A stretch of DNA of 64,000 nucleotides from JANNVK01 sp031430435 (GCA_031430435.1 JANPBM010000066.1:89687-153686), one strand, 5' to 3'; positions 49,279-58,701 are shown, numbered from the stretch's first letter. The notes: a model not told the origin generated them from the sequence alone. Numbers and translations are program-made.

Positions 49279-49854
49279 ATGTTTTGCATCAAATGCGGTA
49301 CCAAAAATTCAGCCGAAGCGGTTTTTTGCGTCAAATGCGGTTATCACTTTGCCGGCGAAGGTGAAACGAAAATCGAAAAACCGATAATCGGCGATGAAGC
49401 AAAGATTTTTTCGATTCGTCCGACGTTGATGTTTGTGCAAACAGGTTACGCGGCAGCGATTGCTTCGGCGTTTTTGCTGGTTGCGGTACTTTATTATTTC
49501 GGGCAATTTATCGGAATTTCCATTCCGTGGCAGTTGTCGGTTTTCGGCGGATTGGCATTGCTTTTAATTCCGGCTTTTTATCACGTCAAACGAAATGTTG
49601 TGCGATATACGCTGACGGATGCAAAAGTTGAAATCGACGAAGGTGTTATTTCGCGGGCATCACGGAAAATCCCGCTTCGGGCAATCCAAGATGTAACCGT
49701 TCAAGCGACGATTCCGCAAAGATTCTTGGGAATCGGCGATGTGATTATCGAAAATGCCAACGAAGCAGACGACAGAATCGTCTTGAAAAACATCGGATCG
49801 CCAAAAAAACACGCCGATTTATTATTGGAACAAATGCGGCTTTCGGGAAAATAA
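49279..49854 (+). CDS. Zinc-ribbon and bacterial PH domain membrane protein
   Basis: A 191-residue protein. The N-terminus is a zinc ribbon, MFCIKCGTKNSAEAVFCVKC, with two C-x2-C pairs. Two membrane helices follow (YAAAIASAFLLVAVLYYFG and WQLSVFGGLALLLIPAFYHV). The C-terminal bPH2/YdbT-like domain has YTLTDAKVEIDEGVISRASR and IPLRAIQDVTVQ. Such proteins are membrane scaffolds of unclear role. The stop is 3 bp before rfbB, so the two genes are probably co-transcribed. Confidence 0.85.
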   Translation: MFCIKCGTKNSAEAVFCVKCGYHFAGEGETKIEKPIIGDEAKIFSIRPTLMFVQTGYAAAIASAFLLVAVLYYFGQFIGISIPWQLSVFGGLALLLIPAFYHVKRNVVRYTLTDAKVEIDEGVISRASRKIPLRAIQDVTVQATIPQRFLGIGDVIIENANEADDRIVLKNIGSPKKHADLLLEQMRLSGK

Positions 49855-49857
49855 CTT

Positions 49858-50877
49858 ATGAGAACGATTTTCGTCACGGGCGGAGCGGGTTTTATCGGTT
49901 CTGCCTTTATTCATTTAGTTTTACGGCAAACTTCCGATGTTGAAATTGTCAACTTCGATGCTTTAACCTACGCCGGAAATTTGGACAATTTAATCGGTTT
50001 AGACGAAAAACGGCATAAATTCATAAAAGGTGATATTTGCGATAAAGACAGTGTTCTTAACGCTTTGCCCGAAAATACGGACGCGGTTTTTAACTTTGCC
50101 GCCGAATCGCATGTTGATCGCTCGATTACTTCGGCAAGCGAGTTTGTAACGACAAATGTTCTCGGAACACAAGTTTTGCTCGATTGCGCGAGAGCTAAAA
50201 ATGTCCGCCGATTTATCCAAATTTCAACCGACGAAGTAATGGGAAGTTTACCCGAAGACGATACTGCATTTTTTCACGAAACTTCGCCGATTCAGCCGAA
50301 TTCGCCGTATGCCGCATCCAAAGCCGCCGCCGAACATTTTGTCCGCGCCGCAAGTGAAACTTTCGGTTTAGATACGGTGATTACAAGGTGCGGCAATAAT
50401 TACGGACCGCGCCAATTTCCCGAAAAACTGATTCCGTTGATGATTTCAAACGCGATGAGCGATATTCCTTTGCCTGTTTACGGCGACGGCAAAAACGTCC
50501 GCGACTGGATTTTTGTCGATGACCACGCGCAGGCAATTTGGCTGGCGTATGAAAAAGGAAAATCAAGCGAAATTTACAATATCGGAGCAAGAAACGAACG
50601 TCTGAATCTGGAAGTTGTAACGTCAATTTTGGACGCACTCGGCAAACCGCATTCTTTGATTAAGTTTGTGACGGACAGACTCGGACACGACCGCCGATAC
50701 GCGATTGAAGCAAGCAAATCTGAAACCGAATTAGGCTGGAAACCGAGCATAACTTGGGAAGCAGGTTTGGCGAAAACTATTAGCTGGTATCAAGAAAATC
50801 AGGCTTGGGTAAACCGAATCCGCAACGGCGCATATCGTGATTATTACGAAAAACAATACGGCGCGACTTTGAAATAA
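49858..50877 (+). CDS. rfbB: dTDP-glucose 4,6-dehydratase
   Basis: A 339-residue enzyme that turns dTDP-glucose into dTDP-4-keto-6-deoxyglucose for rhamnose and other deoxysugars. Motifs are IFVTGGAGFIGSAFIHLVL, FNFAAESHVDRSI, QISTDEVMGSL (catalytic T-D-E), SPYAASKAAAEHFVRA (Y-x3-K) and TRCGNNYGPRQFPEKLIPL. The other rhamnose genes (rfbA, C and D) are not adjacent. Translation may be coupled to the preceding gene. Confidence 0.95.
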   Translation: MRTIFVTGGAGFIGSAFIHLVLRQTSDVEIVNFDALTYAGNLDNLIGLDEKRHKFIKGDICDKDSVLNALPENTDAVFNFAAESHVDRSITSASEFVTTNVLGTQVLLDCARAKNVRRFIQISTDEVMGSLPEDDTAFFHETSPIQPNSPYAASKAAAEHFVRAASETFGLDTVITRCGNNYGPRQFPEKLIPLMISNAMSDIPLPVYGDGKNVRDWIFVDDHAQAIWLAYEKGKSSEIYNIGARNERLNLEVVTSILDALGKPHSLIKFVTDRLGHDRRYAIEASKSETELGWKPSITWEAGLAKTISWYQENQAWVNRIRNGAYRDYYEKQYGATLK

Positions 50878-50989
50878 GTCGGCAGTTTACAGCGGCGGAA
50901 GGCAGTTTAAATTTTGCCGGACAAGTTTTAAGTTAAAAACTTACAAAACTTGCATCTAATTTGTTAAAGTAACTGAAAAGGAGTTTTTT

Positions 50990-51568
50990 ATGAAGAAATT
51001 AAACGTTTTATTTGTCGCAATTTTGGCGCTCGCGGTGCTTGCCGTAACTGCAAACGCACAGTTTAAGATTGGTTCCGAAGTTGAAAGTTTTACGCTTTCC
51101 GATTCAAACGGCACGGAGAGAACCTTTGATGGTTTGAAAGGTAAAAACGGCACGATTGTTGTTTTTCTTTCAGTCCGATGTCCGGTTGTAAAAGCCTATG
51201 ACGAAAGACTTAACAAGATAACCGAGGATTATTCGGCGAAGGGAATCAACGTTGTCGGCATCAATTCAAATTACACGGAAACGGCTGAGAAAATAAAAAA
51301 ACATACCGAAGACAATTACAAATTTACGGTTTTAATCGATAAAGGAAACGTAATTGCCGACAAATTCAGCGCCTCTGCCACGCCGGAAATATTCTTTTTC
51401 GATAAAGCCGGAAAACTTGTCTATCACGGCGGAATTGACAACAACAAAAACAGTGAAGAGGCAACAAACAACTATTTACGCGATGCTTTAGATGCAAATC
51501 TTGCCGGTAAAGTAATTGTTAAAGCTGAAACAAGAGCCTTTGGTTGCACAATTAAAAAGCAAAACTGA
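50990..51568 (+). CDS. Exported thioredoxin-fold redoxin with single active-site Cys
   Basis: A 192-residue protein with signal peptide MKKLNVLFVAILALAVLAVT cleaved near NAQ. The AhpC/TSA-Redoxin fold shows GSEVESFTLSDSNGTE and VVFLSVRCPVVKAYDERL. The active site is R-C-P-V-V rather than C-x2-C, so it is probably a one-Cys or lineage-specific redoxin. SASATPEIFFFDKAGKLVY is the cis-Pro part. A second Cys lies near the C-terminus (FGCTIKKQN). An AAGGAG site precedes the ATG. The TlpA-like gene follows after 37 bp. Confidence 0.88.
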   Translation: MKKLNVLFVAILALAVLAVTANAQFKIGSEVESFTLSDSNGTERTFDGLKGKNGTIVVFLSVRCPVVKAYDERLNKITEDYSAKGINVVGINSNYTETAEKIKKHTEDNYKFTVLIDKGNVIADKFSASATPEIFFFDKAGKLVYHGGIDNNKNSEEATNNYLRDALDANLAGKVIVKAETRAFGCTIKKQN

Positions 51569-51605
51569 AGAAGTGAAATTTTAGCGGAGAATCATTAGAC
51601 CGATT

Positions 51606-52184
51606 ATGAAAAATGTAAACTTTTTTGCTTTCTGCATACTGCTTATGACCGCCTTCTGTCTTGCGCCTTCTGTTGCGTTTGCCCAAAAAAATAAAACCGG
51701 CACAAAGAAGAAGAACGTTGTAATTTTGCCGAAAATTACGGTTGTAAACGGTGATGAACTAAAAAATCTGCTCAAATCGACCGGAAAGCCTTTGCTGGTT
51801 AATTTTTGGGCGACATGGTGCGATCCGTGTCGCGAAGAATTTCCCGACCTTGTAAAAATCGACAATGATTATCGCGGAAAGATTGATTTTATTACTGTTT
51901 CGCTGGACGATTTAGAAGATTTGAAATTTGTCGTGCCGAAATTTCTGTGGAAAATGAAGGCAAAAATGCCCGCGTATTTTCTAAAAACCGTCGATGAAGA
52001 AAAAATTATCAGTGAAATTTCCGATGATTGGCAAGGCGGTTTGCCGTTCACAATTCTTTATAATTCCGCCGGAAAAGTCGTTTATTCGAGAGCAGGCAAA
52101 ATAAAAACCGATATTTTACGCGCAGAGATTGACAAAACTCAAAATTCAAATACACTTGAGACTCAAAAAGTCAGCCCCAAATGA
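51606..52184 (+). CDS. TlpA-like exported thioredoxin-family protein
   Basis: A 192-residue protein with signal peptide (FFAFCILLMTAFCLAPSVAF). The active site is NFWATWCDPCREEFPDL, a W-C-x2-C redox pair, with GGLPFTILYNSAGKVVYS forming the cis-Pro loop. It reduces disulfides outside the cytoplasm, for example in cytochrome or envelope protein maturation. It follows another exported redoxin in the same direction, so the two may act together or on different thiol states. Confidence 0.9.
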   Translation: MKNVNFFAFCILLMTAFCLAPSVAFAQKNKTGTKKKNVVILPKITVVNGDELKNLLKSTGKPLLVNFWATWCDPCREEFPDLVKIDNDYRGKIDFITVSLDDLEDLKFVVPKFLWKMKAKMPAYFLKTVDEEKIISEISDDWQGGLPFTILYNSAGKVVYSRAGKIKTDILRAEIDKTQNSNTLETQKVSPK

Positions 52185-52314
52185 GCAGCTAGGGACGAGT
52201 TAGAAAACGGAAAATTGCTTTTATTGGCGAGCGATTTGTCGGAAATTCACAATTCACGGCAACTCCGATAACTTTTAAAAACCTGCTTGACCAAAGATTT
52301 AAGGAGAAAACAAA

Positions 52315-52905
52315 ATGCGTAAAACTTTATATATAATCGTTGCCGTATTGTTTTTGAGCCTTGCAGTATTCGCTCAAGATACGACCAAACCCGCTGAAAA
52401 ACCGGAAATGAAGGCGAAAAAACCGCCTATTTTTCGGGCAAACAAAGAGCAAGTAAAACAAGCTCAGAAAATGTTGAAGGTTGAAGAAACCGGAAAACTC
52501 GACGATGTTTCACGCGAAGCAATCAAAAAGTTTCAAACTGAAAACGGTTTGAACAACACCGGAACATTGAATCGTGCCACGCTCGAAAAAATGCAAATCG
52601 AACTGACCGATAAACAAAAAGAAATTCCTGTTTCACCGAATTCTTTGGCGAAAAATAAAGACGATAAAATGTCCGCCGATAAAGAAAAGAAACCGCGAAA
52701 AGCTGTTTTTCGGGCAAACAAAGAGCAAGTTATGAAAGTTCAAAAAATGCTCAAAGTTGAAGAAACCGGCAAACTCGACGACACAACTCGCGATGCAATT
52801 AAAAAATATCAAGATGCAAACGGCGTTAAAGTTACAGGCACGCTCAACAAAGAAACGCTCGTCAAAATGGGCGTAGAATTAACCGATAAACAGAAGGAAA
52901 TGTAA
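52315..52905 (+). CDS. Exported protein with two peptidoglycan-binding repeats
   Basis: A 196-residue protein with signal peptide MRKTLYIIVAVLFLSLAVFA. It has two nearly identical domains. One begins IFRANKEQVKQAQKMLKVEE (about 42), the other VFRANKEQVMKVQKMLKVEE (about 131). Each continues TGKLDD, an AIKKFQ or AIKKYQ helix, GTLN and a closing ELTDKQKE, the PG_binding_1 pattern. The high identity of the two copies suggests a recent internal duplication. It probably coats or anchors to the cell wall. AAGGAG lies eight bases upstream. Confidence 0.85.
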   Translation: MRKTLYIIVAVLFLSLAVFAQDTTKPAEKPEMKAKKPPIFRANKEQVKQAQKMLKVEETGKLDDVSREAIKKFQTENGLNNTGTLNRATLEKMQIELTDKQKEIPVSPNSLAKNKDDKMSADKEKKPRKAVFRANKEQVMKVQKMLKVEETGKLDDTTRDAIKKYQDANGVKVTGTLNKETLVKMGVELTDKQKEM

Positions 52906-52945
52906 CATTTCAAGGGAAAAAGTTAAAGGGAAAAGGTAAAGCCGA
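52906..52945. repeat. AAAGGGAAAA-type repeat
   Basis: AAGGGAAAAAGTTAAAGGGA and AAAGGTAAAG are degenerate copies of a 7-bp unit in the gap between the convergent genes. Confidence 0.5.
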
Positions 52946-52970
52946 GTTGTGAAACTTAACTTCACCTTTT

Positions 52971-55904
52971 TTATTTTGTGAATTTTCCGCGAATTTTTAC
53001 CGCACGTTCTATTACATCAACATTTTCCAGTATTTTCAGCCGCAAATCTTTGTCCAAATTTGGATTATCTGCGAGAAATTTATTGACTATGCCCAACGCT
53101 TGTTCGCTTTTTTGTCCGCCGATGAATGCTGAAAGCCAGCCGTTGACGAAGAAGATTTTGCGGTTTCGTTTCAGATTCGGCAATTCTGCCAATGCTTTTT
53201 CGAGGTATGGCAAAGTTAAATCTGAGTGTTTGGTTGAATTAAACGGAATGAAACCGGATTCAATCCAACTTTCGCTTATTTCTTTATTGGCGACAAAATC
53301 GTTAAAGTATTTCAACTTGTTTTCAGCCGTTGCGATTCCCGCGCGAGCCGCGTACGCGTAACGTTTCGCGTCATCGGACATTTCGGTTTTGACCAATTCA
53401 GCCAATAGATTTTCCGCATCTTTATCGTTCAAAATAAATAATTTAGCAAGAATATCGAATTTATCTTTAGTTTTTAGTTCGGGTAAGGACGGAACAAACG
53501 CCGCACCTTTAACCGGTCCCGAAATCTTCTGAAAAGTTCCCGCAACGACATATTGCTCGCCTTTCAGAATATCTTTCAAGGATTTTCGGGCGGCAAGACT
53601 GTTTGCAACATTCAAAAATGCCCGATAAAACGTGATTCTTTGCCCAAGTGTTTCGGCATTTTTCATTCTTTCAAACAAAACATTTTCGAGTTTCGGCGAT
53701 AATTCGTTGCGGGTTTTATCGTCCAAATAATATGCAAACGCTGTATTTACGCGACTTAGAATCGCTGACACAATCATCTCGTCTTTCTCTGTACCGACAT
53801 TTTTAATCGCCAATTCGACAAAATCTTTCGGATTAAGTTCGGCTTCGCGGACAGAATCCCACAAACTTCCATACATCATCGAACGCAGAAAATCGTCCTT
53901 TTCATTTTGAACATTGGCGAGAATATATTTGCGGCTTTTTTCGTCTAAAAGGAAAATTCCGTAGCCGTAATCTTGGTAATTCGGGAAGATAAAGTCTGGC
54001 ATCGGATGATTTCGATTATAATTTTCCTTCTTATCAAACAAACGCGGAAGATAATCTGTATAAGGATTTCCCGAAACAAAATTGTCTTGAATTTCATTTT
54101 CAACTCCGTATTTATAAAGAGTTTTGATTCTCAACGCCCAAGGAGAATTTTCAAACGTCGGAGGTAATGCAAGACCAAGCGAAGTAACCATCCACGATGA
54201 TGATGACCAACTTCCATCAGAACGGCGAGGTTCTGATTTTTCAAAATGACCTTCCGTTAAGCCAACTTTAACAACGGCAACGCCCTTCTCTTTTACCCAA
54301 TATTCCGCCCATTTTGTTAGTCCTCGTCTTTTATAATTTCCTTCAAATTCCTTCACTAAATCCGTCCATTCCGCATTCTTAAATTCGTTTTTCTTCAAGA
54401 AACTCTTTACAGCAAGCTGAAATTCTTTTTCGCCCAGATAAAACTCGGCTTGACGCAAAAAGCTCGGTGCTTTGCGATAGACGATGTTGCCGTAAGCGGA
54501 TTTTGCAGAACTTAAATTGGCGATTTCCTGATAAATCGGCGTGGTGCCTTTGGTTGAATCGGTGAGATATGCGAGTTGTTTGTTGCGTTCGTAAAAGGCT
54601 TTCCAAGCGTTGGCTTCGGGCATCACTTTTTCGAGTGTTTTGTATGCCATAAACTCCGCAAAACCTTCTTTAAGCCATAAATCGTCGAACCATTTCATCG
54701 TAACCGTATCGCCGAACCATTGATGTGCGGCTTCGTGAAAGATTAAATTTGCCCGCGAAATGATGTCGTTCTTGGTCGGCTCAGACGGGAAAATTATCGA
54801 AGATTCACGCAAAAAAGTCGCTCCCGCGTGTTCCATTCCGCCGAACGGAAATTCCGGAATTAAGACTAAATCGTATTTCGGAAACGGAAATTTGTAATCA
54901 AAATAGCCTTCAAGATATTTGATACATTCGCGGTTTAAGCGAAAAACTTCGGCGGAATGTTGTTTGAATTTCTCGGCTTGCGATTTGCGGATGTAGATTT
55001 TTGAACTTTGTCTGCGAATTTCTTTAACTAAAATATGAGTTTGACCTTTATCATCTACTTCACCTTTCTCTCTTTTTTCTTTACTTAAATCTTTGAGAAT
55101 ATTATCAACATCTTCATCATAAAATTCATCGAAATTCCCCACTGCAAACGCAAAAACATAAGTGCTAATTGGCTTTGTTTGCTCGAAATGATAAGGAAAA
55201 TTGTCCTTACTATTTTTAATTCTTTCTTTAACCTCTTCTTTTGTTGCTTTTTCTGGAATTACACCCGGATGAGGATTTTCGAGTAAATCTGTATTTGAAA
55301 CAACTTTCCAACCAAAAGGCATAGATAAATTCAATTGAAACCTCGCTTTCAAATCCGGCTGATCAAACACCGGAAACGCCGTGCTTGCATCACTTGGGAC
55401 AAAAAGTGAGTAGATATATTCCGCACCGTCTTCTTTATCAACATAGCGTGTGATTGCCGAACCGCTTGTCGAAATCGGCGAAGTAAAATTTAGTTTGACG
55501 ATATTTTCGCCTTGCCCGGCGTTTTTAATAACCAGATGTTCGTTAATTTCCTCAAACTCGGCAACTTTGCCGTTTAGCTCAACGTCTTTAATCGAATACG
55601 CATCTTCTTTACCTTTAATTTTCCGCCAATCTAAGATTATTGATGGTGAGACGTTGGGACTTTGCGGTGAAGCGACGCTTTCTCTCGCTGTCTCTCCGTC
55701 GCTCACTCGCACACTCACTTCAACCGTTCCTTTCAAAAGCGGCGACATTTTTTCGAGCGTCAAATTCAATTTATAACGCACGTCGCTGTAATGTTTCGCC
55801 CGCCAAATTGCGAGTTCGTGCGAAACACCGTTTTCAATCGGCGGAACATTTTGGGCAAAAACAGAAGTTGTCATAATAAAAATCAAGAGAATTACAAGCC
55901 GCAT
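52971..55904 (-). CDS. M1 family aminopeptidase
   Basis: A 977-residue secreted zinc aminopeptidase with signal peptide MRLVILLIFIMTTSVFAQ. The N-terminal beta domain spans about 20-270. The exopeptidase motif GGMEHAGAT is at about 352. The zinc motif is HEAAHQWFGDTVTMKWFDDL with His390, His394 and Glu413 (HEXXH-x18-E), then GFAEFMAYKTLEKVMPEAN. The catalytic Tyr is expected in the region after 470 (NIVYRKAPSFLRQAE). A long C-terminal helical domain follows (about 600-977). It releases N-terminal amino acids from peptides in the periplasm. The length is on the high side for the family. Confidence 0.93.
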   Translation of the reverse strand: MRLVILLIFIMTTSVFAQNVPPIENGVSHELAIWRAKHYSDVRYKLNLTLEKMSPLLKGTVEVSVRVSDGETARESVASPQSPNVSPSIILDWRKIKGKEDAYSIKDVELNGKVAEFEEINEHLVIKNAGQGENIVKLNFTSPISTSGSAITRYVDKEDGAEYIYSLFVPSDASTAFPVFDQPDLKARFQLNLSMPFGWKVVSNTDLLENPHPGVIPEKATKEEVKERIKNSKDNFPYHFEQTKPISTYVFAFAVGNFDEFYDEDVDNILKDLSKEKREKGEVDDKGQTHILVKEIRRQSSKIYIRKSQAEKFKQHSAEVFRLNRECIKYLEGYFDYKFPFPKYDLVLIPEFPFGGMEHAGATFLRESSIIFPSEPTKNDIISRANLIFHEAAHQWFGDTVTMKWFDDLWLKEGFAEFMAYKTLEKVMPEANAWKAFYERNKQLAYLTDSTKGTTPIYQEIANLSSAKSAYGNIVYRKAPSFLRQAEFYLGEKEFQLAVKSFLKKNEFKNAEWTDLVKEFEGNYKRRGLTKWAEYWVKEKGVAVVKVGLTEGHFEKSEPRRSDGSWSSSSWMVTSLGLALPPTFENSPWALRIKTLYKYGVENEIQDNFVSGNPYTDYLPRLFDKKENYNRNHPMPDFIFPNYQDYGYGIFLLDEKSRKYILANVQNEKDDFLRSMMYGSLWDSVREAELNPKDFVELAIKNVGTEKDEMIVSAILSRVNTAFAYYLDDKTRNELSPKLENVLFERMKNAETLGQRITFYRAFLNVANSLAARKSLKDILKGEQYVVAGTFQKISGPVKGAAFVPSLPELKTKDKFDILAKLFILNDKDAENLLAELVKTEMSDDAKRYAYAARAGIATAENKLKYFNDFVANKEISESWIESGFIPFNSTKHSDLTLPYLEKALAELPNLKRNRKIFFVNGWLSAFIGGQKSEQALGIVNKFLADNPNLDKDLRLKILENVDVIERAVKIRGKFTK

Positions 55905-55989
55905 AATTTTTTCCTTTACAAACTTTGATGCCGCAATTATACATTTTGTTTGGCTGATTGTTCGATTCAGTTATGTAAAAATTTAAAAA

Positions 55990-56028
55990 TAAAAATGACC
56001 GTTTGCAACATACAAACGGTCATTTTGA
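55990..56028 (-). terminator. Terminator of the LVIVD/DUF305 pair
   Basis: AATGACCGTTTG and CAAACGGTCATT form a 12-bp stem with T-rich sequence on the minus strand. Confidence 0.92.
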
Positions 56029-56049
56029 TTGATTTTGTTCCGAACAATA

Positions 56050-57963
56050 TTACATTTCAGGTTGTTTCAAAACAGCGGCTAAGGCGTTTAATCTAGCCAT
56101 ATCATCGGCTTTTTTGCTTTTCTTCGCATCTTTTTCCAAAGATTTGGCATAACCTTTAAGTTTTCCGAGTTTACTTGATGTCTCGGCTGTTTGAATTGCA
56201 TCTCGCATCTTGGCAAGTTTATCGGCGGACAAAGTTTGCGAACGTTCCAATTGGTCAAGATACGCTTTTGCAATAATTAACTTATTGCTCCAAACATTTT
56301 TTTGCTGACTTTGTACGTTCAGTTGAGCAACTTGAACAGTTTTCGCGGCATCAATCTCGTTTTGCGTTAAAAACTTTGTCGGCGTAAGTTCAAAAATGTC
56401 TAATCCGCGAGCAATTTCCGATGAATAAATGCTTCCGTTATACCAATATGCCGACCACGAACCCGCAAGAATGAGCGTTTTCGGGTCAATTGCTCCGCGA
56501 TCAAAATAAGCAACTTCAAACGGATTTGCAACGTCGGTGAAATCCATAATCGAGATTCCGCCTTGATACCACGCTTGAACTTTAAGGTCGCGTCCGGGAA
56601 CGGGAACAAGCGAGCCGTTATGAGCAACGCAATTTTCGGTATCGCCTTGAGCCGCAGGTAATTTATAGTAATTTCCGAACTTCAATTTATCGTTATTCAA
56701 AGCAAAAATTGCATTTGCTCCCCAAACATTCGGATCGTTTTCACGACATCTGGCACCCATTCCGCCGCCCCACTCATCGGTGAAAACAACTTTTTTCCCG
56801 TCGTTGGAAAAAGAAGCGGAATGCCAATAAGCGTAGTTTTTATCGTTGACCGAATCTATCCGTTTCGGATTTGCAGGGTCTTTAATGTCGAGCAAAATTC
56901 CGTTTCCCGCACACGCTCCGGCGGCAAGTCCGAGTTCCGAATAAACGGTTATATCATGGCATTGGTCGGTGTCTTCAACTCTTTGCACGCCTTCTTTGCT
57001 GACGTTTCCGTGCGAACCGCCGTCGGTTAATCCGTTTACTTTTCCGGTTGCATCACTGAAAATTCGCGGACTGGCGATAATTTTTGCATTTTGCGGTGCG
57101 GCTAACGGAACTTTTATGACATCAATTCTAAAACGTGCCGTCTCAGGATTTTTGTCGGGCGTTCCGTCTGTGCAGCCCGTTAATTCTTCACCTTGACGAA
57201 CAAAAGATGTTCCCGAAATATAAACGTAAACATTGTCTTTATCTTTCGGATCGGGAACTAACGTGTGCGTGTGCGAACCGCGACAACTTTGCACCGCCGC
57301 AACTTGTTTAGGACTGCTGATGTCAGAAATATCGAAAATTCTGACACCGCGAAAACGATCTTTGCTGGCAACGGGAAGTTTATTCGGATCACCGGGATCA
57401 AAACCTTCGGCACTGCAATCTAAACGACCGTTCGGCATTTCAACCGACATAAAAAGTAAATTTCCATAAACGGACAAATCGCCTTGTCCGCCGGGACAAA
57501 CAACCGATGTTAATAATTTAGAACTTGACGGATTAGAAATATCGTAGATATTAAAGCCGTAGAAATTGCCCAAAAAAAGTTTGTTGCCTTGAAAAGCAAT
57601 GTCTGAATTAGCAAATGCAAGCGGAGCAAAAGACATTTTCATTGCCGGCGGAATCGGTGCATCAGGCGGAATGCCCAACGCTTTCAAGGCTTTTCCGACC
57701 ATCGGACTGTTCGGGTCAACGCCAATATCAAAAGCTGTCGGTTTTTTGAGCAACGAAATATGCTTGATGCCAAACGCGGCTTCACCTGCGTCATAAACAC
57801 CGGCGGTAAGTTTGGTTCGCGGATCGTTCGGGTTTGAACCTTTCATTCCCGCCGGAAGTTTTGGTGCAGGTTCAACACCTTGGGCGTGTGTTCCGGCAAC
57901 AAAACAGCCGAATATAATAAATAAAACTGCGATAAAATTAAAAGTTGTTTTTGCTCGATTCAT
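56050..57963 (-). CDS. Secreted LVIVD beta-propeller-like protein
   Basis: A 637-residue protein with signal peptide MNRAKTTFNFIAVLFIIFGC (cleavage near THAQG). LVIVD-like repeats are visible: NFYGFNIYDISNPSSSKLLT, GVRIFDISDISSPKQVAAVQ, GNGILLDIKDPANPKRIDSV and QGGISIMDFTDVANPFEVAY. Each has the pattern I/V-D-I-S/K-D/N-P-x. Cys residues near VVCPGGQGDL and VQSCRGSHTHT may form disulfides. A C-terminal helical region (about 545-637) is Lys-rich. The ATG overlaps the stop of the DUF305 gene upstream (ATGA), so the two are translationally coupled. The function is unknown. Confidence 0.8.
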   Translation of the reverse strand: MNRAKTTFNFIAVLFIIFGCFVAGTHAQGVEPAPKLPAGMKGSNPNDPRTKLTAGVYDAGEAAFGIKHISLLKKPTAFDIGVDPNSPMVGKALKALGIPPDAPIPPAMKMSFAPLAFANSDIAFQGNKLFLGNFYGFNIYDISNPSSSKLLTSVVCPGGQGDLSVYGNLLFMSVEMPNGRLDCSAEGFDPGDPNKLPVASKDRFRGVRIFDISDISSPKQVAAVQSCRGSHTHTLVPDPKDKDNVYVYISGTSFVRQGEELTGCTDGTPDKNPETARFRIDVIKVPLAAPQNAKIIASPRIFSDATGKVNGLTDGGSHGNVSKEGVQRVEDTDQCHDITVYSELGLAAGACAGNGILLDIKDPANPKRIDSVNDKNYAYWHSASFSNDGKKVVFTDEWGGGMGARCRENDPNVWGANAIFALNNDKLKFGNYYKLPAAQGDTENCVAHNGSLVPVPGRDLKVQAWYQGGISIMDFTDVANPFEVAYFDRGAIDPKTLILAGSWSAYWYNGSIYSSEIARGLDIFELTPTKFLTQNEIDAAKTVQVAQLNVQSQQKNVWSNKLIIAKAYLDQLERSQTLSADKLAKMRDAIQTAETSSKLGKLKGYAKSLEKDAKKSKKADDMARLNALAAVLKQPEM

Positions 57964-58652
57964 TTTTTCTCCTTTTTCGGTTTTTCAACCAACATTGTTT
58001 GCATAATTTTTATTTCGCCGCGTTGACCTGTATCAACGTCCGAAGCGAAGTTGAACAGTTCGGCATCTTGTCCCGCTCCCGCAGATTGAAAAAGGTCTTT
58101 GACCATTATCAACGCACCTTCGTGATGCTGAATCATTCCTCTTAAAAACAGACGATCAAATTCCGTTCCTGTCGCTGTTCGTAAGGCTTCCATTTGCTTT
58201 TCCGACAGCATTCCGGGCATCAGCATATTCATATCGTGCGAATGATTCATACCTTTCATATCCGACATTTCGGGCATCGGCATTTCGGTTTTTTCGCCTC
58301 TTCTTATCAACCAACGCTTCATAAAATTTATTTCGTCCGCTTGCGATTGGCTGATTTTTGCTCCGATCAGTCGAACGCCTTTGTTTTTTGTCCGCAATTC
58401 AATCATCGCCGTCATTTCAACCGCTTGTGCATGGTGCATAATCATACCTTGCATAAATTCTACGTCTTTGGCGGAAAGCGGCGGCAATTTTGCGGTTGTG
58501 TTTGCGGGCAGAATTTTTGTCGGTTGTCCGGGTGCTCCGGGTTGCACGATGACAGGTTGTTGGGCGTAAAGCGACAATGTTAAAAAACAAAACATCAGAG
58601 CGATAATGACTGACGCAGACTTCAATTTAACAAAGTAAACAAATAATTTCAT
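57960..58652 (-). CDS. Exported DUF305 protein, His/Met-rich
   Basis: The start at 58652 (MKLFVYFVKLKSASVIIALM) is chosen over 58691 because it begins near a signal peptide (ending about LSLYAQQ), giving 230 residues. DUF305 is a ferritin-like helical fold, recognised by FMQGMIMHHAQAVEMTAMI and FLRGMIQHHEGALIMVKDL, each with a conserved HH pair. Between them lies a Met/His-rich loop (MPMPEMSDMKGMNHSHDMNM), typical of copper or other soft-metal sites. It is coupled to the LVIVD gene, so the two probably work together outside the cytoplasm. Confidence 0.85.
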   Translation of the reverse strand: MKLFVYFVKLKSASVIIALMFCFLTLSLYAQQPVIVQPGAPGQPTKILPANTTAKLPPLSAKDVEFMQGMIMHHAQAVEMTAMIELRTKNKGVRLIGAKISQSQADEINFMKRWLIRRGEKTEMPMPEMSDMKGMNHSHDMNMLMPGMLSEKQMEALRTATGTEFDRLFLRGMIQHHEGALIMVKDLFQSAGAGQDAELFNFASDVDTGQRGEIKIMQTMLVEKPKKEKK

Positions 58653-58701
58653 AATTAAGAAGTATAAAAGAATATTCACGATAAACAACATCTGACCGGC
58701 G

